Counted from the stretch's first letter, positions 8,656 to 18,408 are shown. The stretch is 64,000 bases of DNA from Mycobacterium lacus (GCF_010731535.1 NZ_AP022581.1:1497952-1561951), one strand, 5' to 3'. Notes: generated by a model from the sequence alone, not told the origin. Translations and numbers: made by a program.

Positions 8656-9675
8656 ATGAACCTTGGTGACCTGGCGAACCTCGTCGAAAAGCCGTTCGCG
8701 GCAATGTCCAACATCGTCAACACCCCCAACTCGGCTGGGCGATACCGGCCGTTCTATCTGAGGAACCTGCTCGACGCGGTGCAGGGCCGCAAGCTCAGCG
8801 ACGCGGTCGAGGGCAAGACCGTCCTCATCACCGGTGGTTCGTCGGGCATCGGCGAGGCGGCCGCGAAGAAGATCGCGGAAGCGGGCGGCACGGTAGTGCT
8901 GGTTGCGCGCACCCGGGAGAATCTGGAAAAGGTAGCCAGCGAGATCCGCGGCAACGGCGGGACCGCACACGTGTACCCGTGCGACCTGTCCGACATGGAC
9001 GCTATCGCCGCGATGGCCGACCAGGTGCTCGCCGATCTGGGTGGTGTCGACATTCTGATCAACAACGCCGGGCGGTCGATTCGGCGATCATTGGAGCTGT
9101 CCTACGACCGGATCCACGACTACCAGCGGACGATGCAGCTGAATTACCTCGGTGCGGTCCAGCTCATCCTCAAGTTCATCCCGGGGATGCGGGAACGTGG
9201 CTTCGGGCACATCATCAACGTTTCCTCGGTCGGCGTGCAGACCCGCGCGCCGCGCTTCGGCGCCTACATCGCCAGCAAGGCCGCCCTGGACAGCCTGTGC
9301 GACGCATTGCAGGCCGAGACGGTCAACGAAAATGTCCGGTTCACCACCGTGCACATGGCGTTGGTGCGCACCCCGATGATCAGCCCGACCACGATGTACG
9401 ACAAATTCCCCGCGCTGTCACCGGACCAGGCGGCCGGTGTGATCACCGATGCGATCCTGCACCGTCCCCGGCGGGCCAGCTCACCGTTTGGACAATTCGC
9501 CGCCGTGGCCGACGCCATCAACCCGGCGGTGATGGACCGCGTCCGCAACCGTGCGTTCGAAATGTTCGACGACTCCGCGGCGGCCAAGGGGCGCGAATCC
9601 ACCACTGACACAACGGATCATCTCGACAAAAGAAGCGAAACGTTCCTGCAGGCGACCCGGGGAATACATTGGTGA
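8656..9675 (+). CDS. Short-chain dehydrogenase/reductase, possible fatty acyl-CoA reductase (Rv1543 orthologue)
   Basis: A 339-residue SDR enzyme. An N-terminal extension of about 53 residues precedes the Rossmann fold, with TGGSSGIG at 59-66 as the cofactor loop. NNAG and the YIASK motif (Tyr and Lys catalytic pair) are intact, and VRTPM is conserved. Start is ATG at 8656 (MNLGDLANLVEKPF), preceded by AGGAGCGACC and matching the M. tuberculosis N-terminus. The orthologue is usually annotated as a possible fatty acyl-CoA reductase; the substrate is not decided by sequence. The next SDR gene starts 4 nt after the stop, so the pair is probably one transcript. Confidence 0.92.
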   Translation: MNLGDLANLVEKPFAAMSNIVNTPNSAGRYRPFYLRNLLDAVQGRKLSDAVEGKTVLITGGSSGIGEAAAKKIAEAGGTVVLVARTRENLEKVASEIRGNGGTAHVYPCDLSDMDAIAAMADQVLADLGGVDILINNAGRSIRRSLELSYDRIHDYQRTMQLNYLGAVQLILKFIPGMRERGFGHIINVSSVGVQTRAPRFGAYIASKAALDSLCDALQAETVNENVRFTTVHMALVRTPMISPTTMYDKFPALSPDQAAGVITDAILHRPRRASSPFGQFAAVADAINPAVMDRVRNRAFEMFDDSAAAKGRESTTDTTDHLDKRSETFLQATRGIHW

Positions 9676-9679
9676 CGCG

Positions 9680-10483
9680 ATGAGCCTTCCGAAACCCAAC
9701 AAAGAGACCACCGTCGTCATCACCGGCGCCTCCTCCGGGATCGGTGTCGAACTGGCTCGCGGCCTCGCCGGCCGCGGCTTCCCGCTGATGCTGGTCGCGC
9801 GGCGGCGCGAACGCCTCGACGAGCTGGCCGATCAGCTGCGCGCGGAGCACAAGGTCGGCGTCGAGGTCCTGCCGCTCGACCTCGCCGATGCCCAGGCCCG
9901 GGCCCAGCTGGCCGATCGCCTGCGCGGCGATCCGATCGCCGGCTTGTGCAACAGCGCGGGCTTCGGCACCAGCGGGCGCTTTTACGAGTTGCCGTTCGAA
10001 CGCGAAAGCGAGGAAGTCACCCTCAATGCGTTGGCGTTGATGGAACTCACCCACGCGGCCCTGCCCGGCATGGTCAAGCGCCGAGCCGGTGCGGTGCTCA
10101 ACATCGCATCGATTGCCGGCTTCCAGCCGATTCCCTACATGGCGGTGTACTCGGCCACCAAGGCCTTCGTGCTGACCTTCTCCGAGGCCGTCCAGGAGGA
10201 ACTGCACGGAACGGGCGTGTCGGTCACCGCCCTGTGCCCGGGTCCGGTACCCACCGAGTGGGCCGAGATCGCCAGCGCCGAGCGGTTCAGCATCCCGATC
10301 GCGCAGGTCTCGCCGCACGATGTCGCCGAGGCCGCGATCGGCGGGATGCTCGCCGGCAAGCGCAGCGTGGTGCCCGGGGTGGTGCCCAAGGTCGTCAGCA
10401 CCGGTGGCCGACTGCTACCCCGCAGCCTGCTGCTGCCCGGAATCCGGATCGGCAACAAACTGCGCGGCGGACCCGGCCGCTGA
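9680..10483 (+). CDS. Short-chain dehydrogenase/ketoacyl reductase (Rv1544 orthologue)
   Basis: A 267-residue SDR. TGASSGIG at 15-22 binds NAD(P). CNSAG replaces the usual NNAG (Asn kept), and MAVYSATKAF carries the catalytic Tyr and Lys. ALCPGPVPTEW is the conserved loop after the sixth strand. The C-terminus, rich in Arg, Pro and Leu with a long hydrophobic face, could touch membrane lipid. Start is ATG at 9680, four bases after the upstream SDR. Annotated in relatives as a possible ketoacyl reductase. The two SDR genes may act on the same acyl substrate, but that is inference from their coupling. Confidence 0.92.
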   Translation: MSLPKPNKETTVVITGASSGIGVELARGLAGRGFPLMLVARRRERLDELADQLRAEHKVGVEVLPLDLADAQARAQLADRLRGDPIAGLCNSAGFGTSGRFYELPFERESEEVTLNALALMELTHAALPGMVKRRAGAVLNIASIAGFQPIPYMAVYSATKAFVLTFSEAVQEELHGTGVSVTALCPGPVPTEWAEIASAERFSIPIAQVSPHDVAEAAIGGMLAGKRSVVPGVVPKVVSTGGRLLPRSLLLPGIRIGNKLRGGPGR

Positions 10484-10577
10484 GCTACCTGTCGGGCTGC
10501 ACCGTCAGCGGCGAGCATCTCGTGGCCAGGGTCTGTGCGTGACCAGCGTGTATGCCCAGCTGACGGCCCCCGGCGCG

Positions 10578-10583
10578 TACCTT
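10578..10583 (+). promoter_or_regulatory. -10 box (TACCTT) placed for leaderless transcription
   Basis: TACCTT fits the mycobacterial TANNNT -10 consensus and ends 7 nt before the GTG at 10591. No ribosome site is visible between them. This supports a leaderless transcript and the choice of 10591 as start. Confidence 0.4.
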
Positions 10584-10590
10584 GAATGGC

Positions 10591-11079
10591 GTGCGTCCAT
10601 ACCTCGACGTCCTCGGCGCTCTGACGGCCGCCAAGGTTCGATATGTCGTGGTTGGCGGGGTCGCGGTTGCGTTGCACGGCCATCTTCGCGCCACCGTGGA
10701 TCTCGATATCGTTATCGACCTCGTCCCCGAAAATGCGCGTAAGGCAATCGACGCCCTGACTGCGCTCGGGCTTCGCCCGAGGCTGCCGGTGGCGGCAAGG
10801 AACTTTGCGGATGACGAGATTCGACGCTCGTGGGTAATGGAACGCAACTTGATGGTGTTCTCGATGTGCCATCCGGAGAATCCAGCCATGGAAGTCGACC
10901 TGTTTGCCGCCCCGCCGATCGCGCCAGCAGAGCTGCTCGCGGCCGCCGAGCCGATGCCACTGGGTGACATTGAGGTTCTGGTTGCGTCACGCGCCCACTT
11001 GATTCGCATGAAGGAGCTGGCGGGCCGCGCCCAAGACATCGCGGACATCGAAGCCTTGAGAGAGGAGCCGGATGCCTGA
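10591..11079 (+). CDS. Nucleotidyltransferase-fold protein (AbiEii/MNT-like), first gene of a two-gene cassette
   Basis: A 162-residue protein with a nucleotidyltransferase-like core. VVVGGVAVALHG carries the Gly-Gly turn (22-23), and TVDLDIVID carries the DxD acidic pair (37-39) that binds metal and NTP in this superfamily. The C-terminal part, HLIRMKELAGRAQDIADIEAL, resembles the end of many small AbiEii-like proteins. A TTG at 10582 is an alternative start, but the GTG at 10591 is better placed behind the TACCTT box. It overlaps the next small gene by 8 nt. Such proteins are often toxin or antitoxin partners, or tRNA/protein nucleotidylation enzymes. The actual role here is unknown. Confidence 0.78.
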   Translation: MRPYLDVLGALTAAKVRYVVVGGVAVALHGHLRATVDLDIVIDLVPENARKAIDALTALGLRPRLPVAARNFADDEIRRSWVMERNLMVFSMCHPENPAMEVDLFAAPPIAPAELLAAAEPMPLGDIEVLVASRAHLIRMKELAGRAQDIADIEALREEPDA

Positions 11080-11281
11080 CGACTGGGGTGGCTGGAGCCC
11101 GCACGCTAAGGAGCGAAGGGCCGCGCGCGCGTCGATGACTCCGCTGCAGCGAATCGAATGGTTGGAGCAGGCACTGCTCGCGTGGGGGCACCAACGACTC
11201 GCGAGGGAACGCGCGAAACGCCAAGCCATCGTCGAGGCCGCATGGTCAGAGGGTGGCCACGGATCGCCAGACGACTATTGA
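11072..11281 (+). CDS. Small helical protein, partner of the nucleotidyltransferase
   Basis: A 69-residue basic, probably all-helical protein. It opens MPDDWGGWSPHAKERRAAR and continues with MTPLQRIEWLEQALLAWGHQ. The ATG overlaps the upstream gene by 8 nt, and GAGAGGAGCCGG provides a good ribosome site, so translation is likely coupled. It sits where M. tuberculosis has the short gene Rv1545 of unknown function; I cannot verify homology. No known domain is recognised. The arrangement (enzyme fold followed by a small overlapping partner) is the usual look of a toxin-antitoxin or enzyme/adaptor pair. Confidence 0.65.
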   Translation: MPDDWGGWSPHAKERRAARASMTPLQRIEWLEQALLAWGHQRLARERAKRQAIVEAAWSEGGHGSPDDY

Positions 11282-11358
11282 CCTACCTACCGGCGCGCAG
11301 GCGCCAGTGCCTGCGGCTTGGGGATAGTGGGCCTTGTGACGCGTTCCGTCGTCGCGAT

Positions 11359-11364
11359 TAGGCT
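11359..11364 (+). promoter_or_regulatory. -10 box (TAGGCT) for leaderless SRPBCC gene
   Basis: TAGGCT matches TANNNT and ends 6 nt before the ATG at 11371, the usual geometry for a mycobacterial leaderless start. There is no ribosome site between. Confidence 0.45.
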
Positions 11365-11370
11365 CAGGCG

Positions 11371-11802
11371 ATGGCCGCTGTTGAGATGACTGCCGACGTC
11401 CCGATGAGCCCGCAACGGACGTGGGAGCGCGTTTCGGATTTGTCGGAGTTGGGCGAGTGGCTCGTGATCCACGAGGGGTGGCGCAGCGACCTGCCGGACG
11501 AGCTGGGCGAAGGGGTCGAAATCGTGGGCGTGGCGCGTGCCAAGGGCATGCGCAACCGGGTGACGTGGACGGTGACGAAGTGGGATCCCCCGCACGAGGT
11601 CGCGATGTCGGGATCCGGGAAGGGCGGGACGAAGTACGGTGTCACGCTGACCGTGCGGCCCAACAAGGACGGCTCGACGTTGGGTCTGCGTCTCGAGATG
11701 GGCGGGCGGTCATTGTTCGGTCCGGTGGGTTCGGCGGCGGCCCGCGCGGTGAAGGGAGACGTGGAGAAGTCGCTGAAGCAATTCGTCGAGCTGTACGCGT
11801 AA
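11371..11802 (+). CDS. SRPBCC (START-like) family protein, Rv1546 orthologue
   Basis: A 143-residue single-domain protein of the SRPBCC/polyketide cyclase superfamily, whose members bind hydrophobic ligands in a deep pocket. The N-terminus [20 protein letters not shown] is the typical first strand and helix, and the long C-terminal helix ([15 protein letters not shown]) closes the pocket. The gene lies 67 nt before dnaE1 and after the nucleotidyltransferase cassette, the same place as Rv1546 in M. tuberculosis. No catalytic residues can be pointed out. Ligand and role are unknown. Confidence 0.88.
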   Translation: MAAVEMTADVPMSPQRTWERVSDLSELGEWLVIHEGWRSDLPDELGEGVEIVGVARAKGMRNRVTWTVTKWDPPHEVAMSGSGKGGTKYGVTLTVRPNKDGSTLGLRLEMGGRSLFGPVGSAAARAVKGDVEKSLKQFVELYA

Positions 11803-11854
11803 AGAGATTCGGACACACTCGGCGACACGCCCGAAAGACGTCGGTGCTCGGTCA

Positions 11855-11860
11855 TAGACT
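11855..11860 (+). promoter_or_regulatory. -10 box (TAGACT) for possibly leaderless dnaE1
   Basis: TAGACT fits TANNNT and ends 9 nt before the dnaE1 ATG at 11870. No ribosome site is seen between. The spacing is slightly long for leaderless transcription, so a very short leader is also possible. Confidence 0.35.
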
Positions 11861-11869
11861 GGCGTCCCT

Positions 11870-14800
11870 ATGACCGGTTCGTCTGCCCTTCGCGCGAGCG
11901 TCCCCCGCAAGCGGGAGGTGCCCCCACATCGCGCGTCGTCCTTCGTGCACCTGCACAACCACACCGAGTATTCGATGCTGGATGGTGCCGCGAAGATCGC
12001 GCCCATGCTCGCCGAGGTGGAGCGGCTTGGCATGCCCGCGATCGGGATGACCGACCACGGAAACATGTTCGGCGCCAGCGAGTTCTACAACTCCGCGACG
12101 ACAGCCGGGATCAAGCCGATCATCGGCGTCGAGGCCTACATTGCTCCCGCTTCCCGTTTTGATACCCGGCGCATCTCCTGGGGTGACCCTAGCCAGAAGG
12201 CCGACGACGTATCGGGCGGCGGTTCCTACACGCACCTGACCATGATCGCCGAGAACGCGACCGGCCTGCGCAACCTGTTCAAGCTGTCCTCGCTGGCCTC
12301 CTTCGAGGGCCAGCTGAGCAAGTGGTCGCGCATGGATGCCGAGCTCATCGCCGAGCACGCCGAGGGCATCATCATCACCACCGGCTGCCCGTCCGGGGAG
12401 GTGCAGACCCGCTTACGCCTGGGCCAGGATCGTGAGGCGCTGGAGGCGGCGGCCAAGTGGCGCGAGATCGTCGGGCCGGACAACTACTTCCTGGAACTCA
12501 TGGACCACGGGCTGGCGATCGAACGCCGCGTCCGGGAGGGGCTGCTCGAGATCGGCCGCACGCTGGGCATTCCGCCGCTGGCCACCAACGACTGCCACTA
12601 CGTCACCCGCGACGCCGCCCACAACCACGAGGCGCTGCTGTGCGTGCAAACCGGCAAGACGCTGTCGGATCCGAACCGGTTCAAGTTCGACGGCGACGGC
12701 TACTACCTCAAGTCGGCCGCCGAAATGCGCCAGATCTGGGACGACGAGGTGCCCGGCGCCTGCGACTCCACGTTGTTGATCGCCGAGCGGGTCCAGTCCT
12801 ACGCAGACGTGTGGACACCGCGCGACCGGATGCCCATCTTTCCGGTGCCCGACGGGCACGACCAGGCGTCCTGGCTACGCCACGAGGTGGACGCCGGCCT
12901 GAGGCGCCGATTTCCCGCGGGTCCGCCGCAGACCTACGTCACGCGGGCTGCCTACGAGATCGACGTCATCTGCGCCAAGGGATTCCCGTCCTACTTCCTC
13001 ATCGTGGCCGACCTGATCAGCCACGCGCGCTCGGTGGGCATCCGGGTCGGCCCGGGCCGCGGCTCGGCCGCCGGCTCCCTGGTCGCCTACGCGCTGGGCA
13101 TCACCGACATCGACCCGATTCCGCACGGTCTGCTCTTCGAGCGCTTCCTCAACCCGGAGCGCACGTCGATGCCCGACATCGACATCGACTTCGACGACCG
13201 TCGCCGCGGCGAGATGGTGCGCTACGCCGCCGACAAGTGGGGCCACGACCGGGTCGCCCAGGTTATCACCTTCGGCACCATCAAAACCAAGGCGGCGCTG
13301 AAGGATTCGGCACGGATCCACTACGGCCAGCCCGGCTTCGCGATCGCCGACCGGATCACCAAGGCGCTGCCGCCGGCCATCATGGCCAAGGACATTCCGC
13401 TGTCGGGCATCACCGACCCCAACCACGAACGGTACAAGGAGGCCGCCGAGGTCCGCGGCCTGATCGAAACCGACCCGGACGTGCGCACCATCTACCAAAC
13501 GGCCCGCGGATTGGAGGGCCTGATCCGCAACGCGGGCGTGCACGCCTGTGCGGTGATCATGAGCAGCGAGCCGCTGACCGAGGCCATCCCGCTGTGGAAG
13601 CGACCCCAGGACGGGGCCATCATCACCGGCTGGGACTACCCGGCGTGCGAGGCCATCGGCCTGCTGAAGATGGACTTCCTGGGCCTGCGCAACCTGACGA
13701 TCATCGGCGACGCGATCGAGAACATCAAGGCCAACAGGGGCATCGACCTCGACCTGGAATCCGTGCCGCTCGACGACAAACCCACCTACGAGTTGCTGGG
13801 CCGCGGTGACACCCTGGGGGTGTTCCAGCTCGACGGCGGCCCGATGCGCGACCTGCTGCGCCGCATGCAACCGACCGGGTTCGACGACGTCGTCGCGGTC
13901 ATCGCGCTGTATCGGCCCGGCCCGATGGGCATGAACGCCCACAACGACTACGCCGACCGCAAGAACAACCGGCAGGCCATCAAACCCATTCACCCCGAAC
14001 TCGAGGAACCGCTGCGCGAAGTCCTCGCCGAGACCTACGGCCTCATCGTCTACCAAGAGCAGATCATGCGCATCGCGCAGAAGGTGGCCGGCTACTCGCT
14101 CGCCCGAGCCGACATTCTGCGCAAGGCGATGGGCAAGAAGAAGCGCGAGGTGCTGGAGAAGGAGTTCGAGGGCTTCTCCGACGGCATGCGGGCCAACGGG
14201 TTCTCGCCGGGCGCGATCAAGGCCCTGTGGGACACCATCCTGCCGTTCGCCGACTACGCGTTCAACAAGTCACACGCCGCCGGCTACGGCATGGTTTCCT
14301 ACTGGACGGCCTACCTCAAGGCCAACTATCCCGCCGAGTACATGGCCGGCCTGTTGACCTCGGTGGGTGACGACAAGGACAAGGCCGCCGTCTATCTCGC
14401 CGACTGCCGCAAGCTCGGCATCACGGTGTTACCGCCGGACGTCAACGAGTCCGGCCTGAACTTCGCGTCGGTGGGCGACGACATTCGCTATGGCCTGGGC
14501 GCGGTGCGCAACGTCGGCGCCAACGTGGTGGGGTCGTTGCTCAAGACCCGCAGCGACAAGGGTAAGTTCACCGACTTCTCGGACTACCTGAACAAGATCG
14601 ACATCTCGGCATGCAACAAGAAGGTCACCGAGTCCTTGATCAAGGCGGGCGCGTTCGATTCGCTCGGGCATGCACGCAAGGGCCTCTTCCTGGTGCACAC
14701 CGACGCGGTGGACTCCGTGCTGGGCACCAAGAAGGCCGAGGCGATGGGGCAATTCGACCTGTTCGGCGGGAGCGAGGCAGGAAGCGGCAGCGCAGACCCA

Positions 14801-15469
14801 GTGTTCAGCATCAAGGTGCCCGACGACGAGTGGGAGGACAAACACAGGCTGGCCCTGGAGCGCGAGATGCTGGGCCTGTATGTGTCCGGGCATCCGCTCA
14901 ACGGGGTCGCGCACCTGCTGTCCGCCCAGGTCGACACGGCGATCCCGGCGATCTTGGACGGCGATGTCCCCAACGAGGCCCAGGTGCGGGTGGGCGGCAT
15001 CCTGGCTGCGGTGAACCGACGGGTCAACAAGAACGGAATGCCGTGGGCCTCAGCACAATTGGAAGACCTGACCGGCGGCATCGAGGTGATGTTCTTCCCA
15101 CACACGTACTCCACCTACGGCGCCGATATCGTCGACGACGCGGTGGTGCTGGTCAACGCCAAGGTGGCGGTGCGCGACGACCGGATCGCGTTGATCGCCA
15201 ACGAACTTGTGGTGCCCGACTTTTCCAGCGCTGCGGCGAACCGGCCGCTGGCCGTCAGCCTGCCCACCCGGCAGTGCACCTTCGACAAGGTGAGTGCGCT
15301 CAAACAGGTGCTGGCGCGCCACCCCGGCACGTCGCAGGTGCATCTGCGTCTCATCAGCGGCGATCGGATCACCACCCTGGAACTGGATCAATCGCTGCGG
15401 GTGACACCCTCGCCGGCGCTGATGGGGGATCTCAAGGAGCTGCTTGGTCCGGGGTGCGTGGGCGGCTGA
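11870..15469 (+). CDS. dnaE1: DNA polymerase III alpha subunit (replicative)
   Basis: The catalytic subunit of the replicative DNA polymerase, 1199 residues against 1184 in M. tuberculosis. The PHP domain opens with [14 protein letters not shown] near residues 27-40 and in mycobacteria provides the proofreading exonuclease. The polymerase palm contains [10 protein letters not shown] and PDIDIDFDD near 435-443 with catalytic aspartates. A helix-hairpin-helix region follows, and an OB-fold ([13 protein letters not shown]) lies near the C-terminus. QFDLFGG is the internal clamp-binding peptide. The N-terminus reads MTGSSA, then about 16 extra residues, then [12 protein letters not shown]. The extra block is encoded by a palindromic repeat. 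Otherwise the gene looks intact and highly conserved. Confidence 0.98.
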   Translation: MTGSSALRASVPRKREVPPHRASSFVHLHNHTEYSMLDGAAKIAPMLAEVERLGMPAIGMTDHGNMFGASEFYNSATTAGIKPIIGVEAYIAPASRFDTRRISWGDPSQKADDVSGGGSYTHLTMIAENATGLRNLFKLSSLASFEGQLSKWSRMDAELIAEHAEGIIITTGCPSGEVQTRLRLGQDREALEAAAKWREIVGPDNYFLELMDHGLAIERRVREGLLEIGRTLGIPPLATNDCHYVTRDAAHNHEALLCVQTGKTLSDPNRFKFDGDGYYLKSAAEMRQIWDDEVPGACDSTLLIAERVQSYADVWTPRDRMPIFPVPDGHDQASWLRHEVDAGLRRRFPAGPPQTYVTRAAYEIDVICAKGFPSYFLIVADLISHARSVGIRVGPGRGSAAGSLVAYALGITDIDPIPHGLLFERFLNPERTSMPDIDIDFDDRRRGEMVRYAADKWGHDRVAQVITFGTIKTKAALKDSARIHYGQPGFAIADRITKALPPAIMAKDIPLSGITDPNHERYKEAAEVRGLIETDPDVRTIYQTARGLEGLIRNAGVHACAVIMSSEPLTEAIPLWKRPQDGAIITGWDYPACEAIGLLKMDFLGLRNLTIIGDAIENIKANRGIDLDLESVPLDDKPTYELLGRGDTLGVFQLDGGPMRDLLRRMQPTGFDDVVAVIALYRPGPMGMNAHNDYADRKNNRQAIKPIHPELEEPLREVLAETYGLIVYQEQIMRIAQKVAGYSLARADILRKAMGKKKREVLEKEFEGFSDGMRANGFSPGAIKALWDTILPFADYAFNKSHAAGYGMVSYWTAYLKANYPAEYMAGLLTSVGDDKDKAAVYLADCRKLGITVLPPDVNESGLNFASVGDDIRYGLGAVRNVGANVVGSLLKTRSDKGKFTDFSDYLNKIDISACNKKVTESLIKAGAFDSLGHARKGLFLVHTDAVDSVLGTKKAEAMGQFDLFGGSEAGSGSADPVFSIKVPDDEWEDKHRLALEREMLGLYVSGHPLNGVAHLLSAQVDTAIPAILDGDVPNEAQVRVGGILAAVNRRVNKNGMPWASAQLEDLTGGIEVMFFPHTYSTYGADIVDDAVVLVNAKVAVRDDRIALIANELVVPDFSSAAANRPLAVSLPTRQCTFDKVSALKQVLARHPGTSQVHLRLISGDRITTLELDQSLRVTPSPALMGDLKELLGPGCVGG
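11887..11933 (+). repeat. Palindromic mycobacterial repeat inserted in frame in dnaE1
   Basis: The insertion encodes [16 protein letters not shown] and has a hairpin core of CCCGC-AA-GCGGG (11904-11915) followed by AGGTGCCCCCAC. The same core recurs in the nadB-nadC gap on the opposite strand (54221-54257). Relative to M. tuberculosis DnaE1 it adds 15 residues net and keeps the frame. Confidence 0.65.
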
Positions 15470-15507
15470 GCGGGCGCTTGACGTCACGCCCACAGCAAAT
15501 CAGGAAT

Positions 15508-15526
15508 GTAGCACACTAGGTGCTAC
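15508..15526. promoter_or_regulatory. vapBC operator palindrome overlapping the promoter
   Basis: GTAGCAC at 15508-15514 and GTGCTAC at 15520-15526 form a perfect inverted repeat around ACTAG. A TANNNT box (TACCAT, 15524-15529) overlaps its right arm and lies 6 nt before the vapB GTG. VapB or the VapBC complex bound here would block the promoter, as is usual for toxin-antitoxin autoregulation. Confidence 0.65.
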
Positions 15527-15535
15527 CATGGAGCG

Positions 15536-15814
15536 GTGGAGGCAATAGGAGTCCGAGAATTACGACAACACGCATCGCGATACCTCGCCCGGGTTGAATC
15601 CGGCGAGGAATTCGCCATCACCAACAGCGGGCGGCTCGTAGCCCGACTCGTTCCTGTGCACGCGGCGGAGCGTTCTCGCGACACCCTGATCGAATCGGGC
15701 ACGCTCATTCCTGCTCGCAGTCCACAGAACCTCCTCGATCTCGCGGCCGCACCGGCGCGGGGCCGCAAGCGCAACCTGTCCGATGTTCTGGGCGAGATGC
15801 GCAACGAGCAGTGA
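15536..15814 (+). CDS. vapB: VapB-type antitoxin (Phd/YefM fold)
   Basis: A 92-residue antitoxin. The N-terminal half ([17 protein letters not shown], then [16 protein letters not shown]) has the Phd/YefM DNA-binding pattern, and the Arg/Leu-rich C-terminal half ([14 protein letters not shown]) should wrap the toxin. Start is GTG at 15536. It has a TACCAT box 6 nt upstream and a palindromic operator, suggesting a leaderless, autoregulated transcript. The stop overlaps the toxin start (GTGA), so the pair is translationally coupled. I do not recall a vapBC module between dnaE1 and the PPE gene in M. tuberculosis, so it was probably gained or lost independently. Confidence 0.9.
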   Translation: MEAIGVRELRQHASRYLARVESGEEFAITNSGRLVARLVPVHAAERSRDTLIESGTLIPARSPQNLLDLAAAPARGRKRNLSDVLGEMRNEQ

Positions 15815-16221
15815 TCTACATGGACACCTCGGCTCTGACCAAGCTGCTCATCGCCGAACCTGCGACGCCCGAACTGCGCGGCTGGCTCACCGCGCAAACA
15901 GGCCGGGGCGAACATGCGGCGACGAGCGCGCTCGGCCGGGTCGAGTTGATGAGAGTTGTTGCTCGCTACGGCGAACCAGGCCAAGCCGAGCGTGCACGCT
16001 ACTTACTCGACGGGCTCGACATCCTCCCGCTTACCGAAACGGTGATGACCCTCGCTGAAACAATCGGCCCGGCTACCCTGCGTTCCCTCGACGCGATTCA
16101 CCTCGCGGCCGCATCCCGGATCAAGCGGGAACTGACAGCGTTCGTCACATATGACCACCGGTTGTTGGACGGCTGCCGCGAGGTCGGCCTCGCGACCGCG
16201 TCGCCAGGTATAGACCGCTGA
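15811..16221 (+). CDS. vapC: VapC ribonuclease toxin (PIN domain)
   Basis: A 136-residue PIN-domain endoribonuclease. The conserved acidic residues that bind Mg2+ are all present: Asp5 in MDTSAL, Glu45 in GRVELMRV, Asp94 in SLDAIHLA and Asp115 in VTYDHRLL. VapC toxins cleave specific RNAs, often tRNAs, and are held inactive by the cognate VapB. Start is GTG at 15811, overlapping the vapB stop. The 3' end lies 3 nt from the end of the convergent PPE gene with no hairpin between. The toxin appears intact; its RNA target cannot be predicted here. Confidence 0.92.
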   Translation: MIYMDTSALTKLLIAEPATPELRGWLTAQTGRGEHAATSALGRVELMRVVARYGEPGQAERARYLLDGLDILPLTETVMTLAETIGPATLRSLDAIHLAAASRIKRELTAFVTYDHRLLDGCREVGLATASPGIDR

Positions 16222-16224
16222 ACA

Positions 16225-18261
16225 CTAGTGGATCCAACCCGACACGTGATCGTCCCCGTTGAGGTATCCCGAGACCGCGTCGTCGAAGTTCGCGAAGCCC
16301 GACGCAAGGTTGCCGAAGTTGAAGAAGCCCGAGATCGACGTTCCCACGTTGACGAAACCCGAGTTGGCTCCTGTGCCGGTGATCGTGGGTACCGAGTTTC
16401 TAAAGCCGGAGAGATAGTCACCTACGTTGATGATGCCCGCGTTGTAGTTGCCCACGTTTGCCAGGCCGGAGTTACCGGTAACAAATGCAGCGTGCTCGTC
16501 GCGGGCGTTGTTGTCGAAGCCCGAGTTGTAGGTGCCGACGTTTGTGTAGCCCGAGTTATTGGTGCCCGTGTGAAGCCAGCCAGAGTTCGCCACGGGCTGG
16601 TCAACCGCGTTGAACAATCCCGTGTTGAGATCTCCCGAATTGACGAAACCGGTGTTGATGTTGCCCGAGTTGAAATAGCCGGTGTTCACGTTGCCCGAGT
16701 TGAAGTCACCCGTGTTTATGTTGCCCGCATTAAAGTTGCCGGTGTTGGTATGGCCGGAGTTAAACATACCCATGCTGCCGGTGACCCCGTCGCCGCCCGA
16801 GTTTCCGATTCCCGTGTTGGTGGTGCCGGAGTTGAACCAGCCGGTGTTGGTGGTGCCCGAGTTGAACCAGCCCGTGCTGGTGGTGGCGGAGTTGAACCAG
16901 CCCGTGCTGAGCTGGCCCGCGTTGCCGATGCCCGTGCTGAGCTCGCCCGAGTTGCCAAAGCCCGAGCTGCGATCGGCTGAACTGCCGAACTCCACGCTCA
17001 ACGCCCCAACCCCGTTGCCCGAGTTTCCCACGCCGATATTGCCGTTGCCCGAGTTGAAGAAGCCGATGTTATCGTTGCCCGAATTCCCGAAGCCTATATT
17101 CCCGATGCCCGAATTCAGGAGACCGAAACCCATCTGGTTATCGCCGGTGAGCCCGAAGCCGATGTTATTGCTACCGTTGTTTCCGAAGCCGATATTGTTA
17201 CTACCTTTGTTGCCGAAGCCGAGATTCCCACTGCCAAAGTTGCCGCTTCCAATATTTGTGTCGCCGTTGTTGCCGTCGCCAAAGTTGGTGTTACCGGTGT
17301 TGCCGAACCCAAAATTCGAGTTCCCGGTGTTACCGCCGCCCAGGTTGAGATTCCCGATATTTCCGCTGCCGAAGTTGGTATCGCCGGTATTACCGCTGCC
17401 CAAGTTATGGCTGCCGACGTTACCGCCGCCCAGGTTGTAGCGGCCGGTGTTGCCGCTACCTAAATTGAGGTCGCCCTTATTGCCGCTGCCCGGGTTGAAG
17501 TTCCCGGTGTTGCCGCCACCCAGGTTGTAACTGCCGATGTTGCCGCTGCCCAGGTTGAGATTGCCGATGTTGGCGTGGCCGAAGTTGGTGTTGCCGGTGT
17601 TGGCGCTGCCCAGGTTGAAGCTGCCAAGGTTGCCGACGCCCAGGTTGCCGCTGGCAACGTTGAAGCCCCCGATGGTGACGTTGCTCAGGTCGAGAAACGG
17701 AAACCCCGCGACCAACACCGCGCCGCCGGTCGAGGCCGCCGGGCCCGGCAACACCGCGAACGGCGTCAATGCCGAGGCGACCGCCGACGCCTCGCCGTGA
17801 TAGCCAAGCATCGCGAGCACATCCTGGGCCCACATCTCGTCGTATACGGCCTCGGTGGCCGCGATAGCCGGGGCGTTTTGCCCCAACAGGTTCGCGGCCA
17901 CCAGCGCCATCAATTGACTCCGATTGGCCGACACCGCGGCCGGGTGCACAGCTGCCGTCAACGCCGCCTCGAACGCAGACGCTGCGGCCCGGGCCTGGCG
18001 CGCCGCCTGCTCAGCCTGGACCGCCGCTGTGCTTAGCCACCCCGCGTAGGAGCCGGCCACGCCCGTCATCGCCGCCGACGCGGGGCCCTGCCAGGGCCCG
18101 CCCGCTAGGTTCGAGGTCACCGACGAAAACGATGCCGCCGCCGAACCCAGCTCGCTGGCCAGCCCATCCCAGGCCGACGCCGCCGTCAGCATCGGCCCCG
18201 ACCCGGCGCCGGCGAACATCAGCCCCGAATTGACCTCCGGCGGCAACACCGAAAAATTCAT
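16225..18261 (-). CDS. PPE family protein, MPTR subgroup (PPE21-like)
   Basis: A 678-residue PPE protein. The N-terminal PPE domain starts [13 protein letters not shown] and covers about 175 residues, with the WxG-like turn in the helical hairpin ([12 protein letters not shown]). After that come dozens of Asn-Xaa-Gly-Xaa-Gly-Asn pentapeptides typical of the major polymorphic tandem repeat ([20 protein letters not shown]). It ends SGWIH. An ATG three codons upstream (18270) is possible, but MNFSVLPPE is the family start. PPE proteins are exported by type VII secretion, usually with a PE partner; none is adjacent. Position between dnaE1/vapBC and fadD11 equals PPE21 of M. tuberculosis. DNA repeats make the locus prone to length change. 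Confidence 0.93.
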   Translation of the reverse strand: MNFSVLPPEVNSGLMFAGAGSGPMLTAASAWDGLASELGSAAASFSSVTSNLAGGPWQGPASAAMTGVAGSYAGWLSTAAVQAEQAARQARAAASAFEAALTAAVHPAAVSANRSQLMALVAANLLGQNAPAIAATEAVYDEMWAQDVLAMLGYHGEASAVASALTPFAVLPGPAASTGGAVLVAGFPFLDLSNVTIGGFNVASGNLGVGNLGSFNLGSANTGNTNFGHANIGNLNLGSGNIGSYNLGGGNTGNFNPGSGNKGDLNLGSGNTGRYNLGGGNVGSHNLGSGNTGDTNFGSGNIGNLNLGGGNTGNSNFGFGNTGNTNFGDGNNGDTNIGSGNFGSGNLGFGNKGSNNIGFGNNGSNNIGFGLTGDNQMGFGLLNSGIGNIGFGNSGNDNIGFFNSGNGNIGVGNSGNGVGALSVEFGSSADRSSGFGNSGELSTGIGNAGQLSTGWFNSATTSTGWFNSGTTNTGWFNSGTTNTGIGNSGGDGVTGSMGMFNSGHTNTGNFNAGNINTGDFNSGNVNTGYFNSGNINTGFVNSGDLNTGLFNAVDQPVANSGWLHTGTNNSGYTNVGTYNSGFDNNARDEHAAFVTGNSGLANVGNYNAGIINVGDYLSGFRNSVPTITGTGANSGFVNVGTSISGFFNFGNLASGFANFDDAVSGYLNGDDHVSGWIH

Positions 18262-18408
18262 CACAACCATCCCGTCAGGCAGTCACGTTCACTGGGCCTG
18301 CGGACGTTGTCTTGGGCCCGGATTGCAGCGAATCCTACGAATAGCAGGAGCGCTTCGGGCGGGTGCGGGTTAAATCCGTGTAACGCGTGCGGCCACCGCG
18401 CGCGGCAA

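Noticed and set aside
9518..10318. Minus-strand frame opposite the second SDR gene
   Set aside because: No motif, and the plus strand has a full SDR with catalytic residues; it is a codon-bias shadow.
17037..17660. Regular short repeats that could suggest a CRISPR array
   Set aside because: The period is that of the pentapeptide codons in the MPTR region, the repeats are degenerate, in frame, and there are no unique spacers or cas genes.
16228..17800. Long plus-strand reading frames opposite the PPE gene
   Set aside because: They are antisense readings of MPTR repeats (Val/Arg or Pro/Leu periodic sequence), have no start signals, and the minus-strand frame has the true PPE domain and family motifs.
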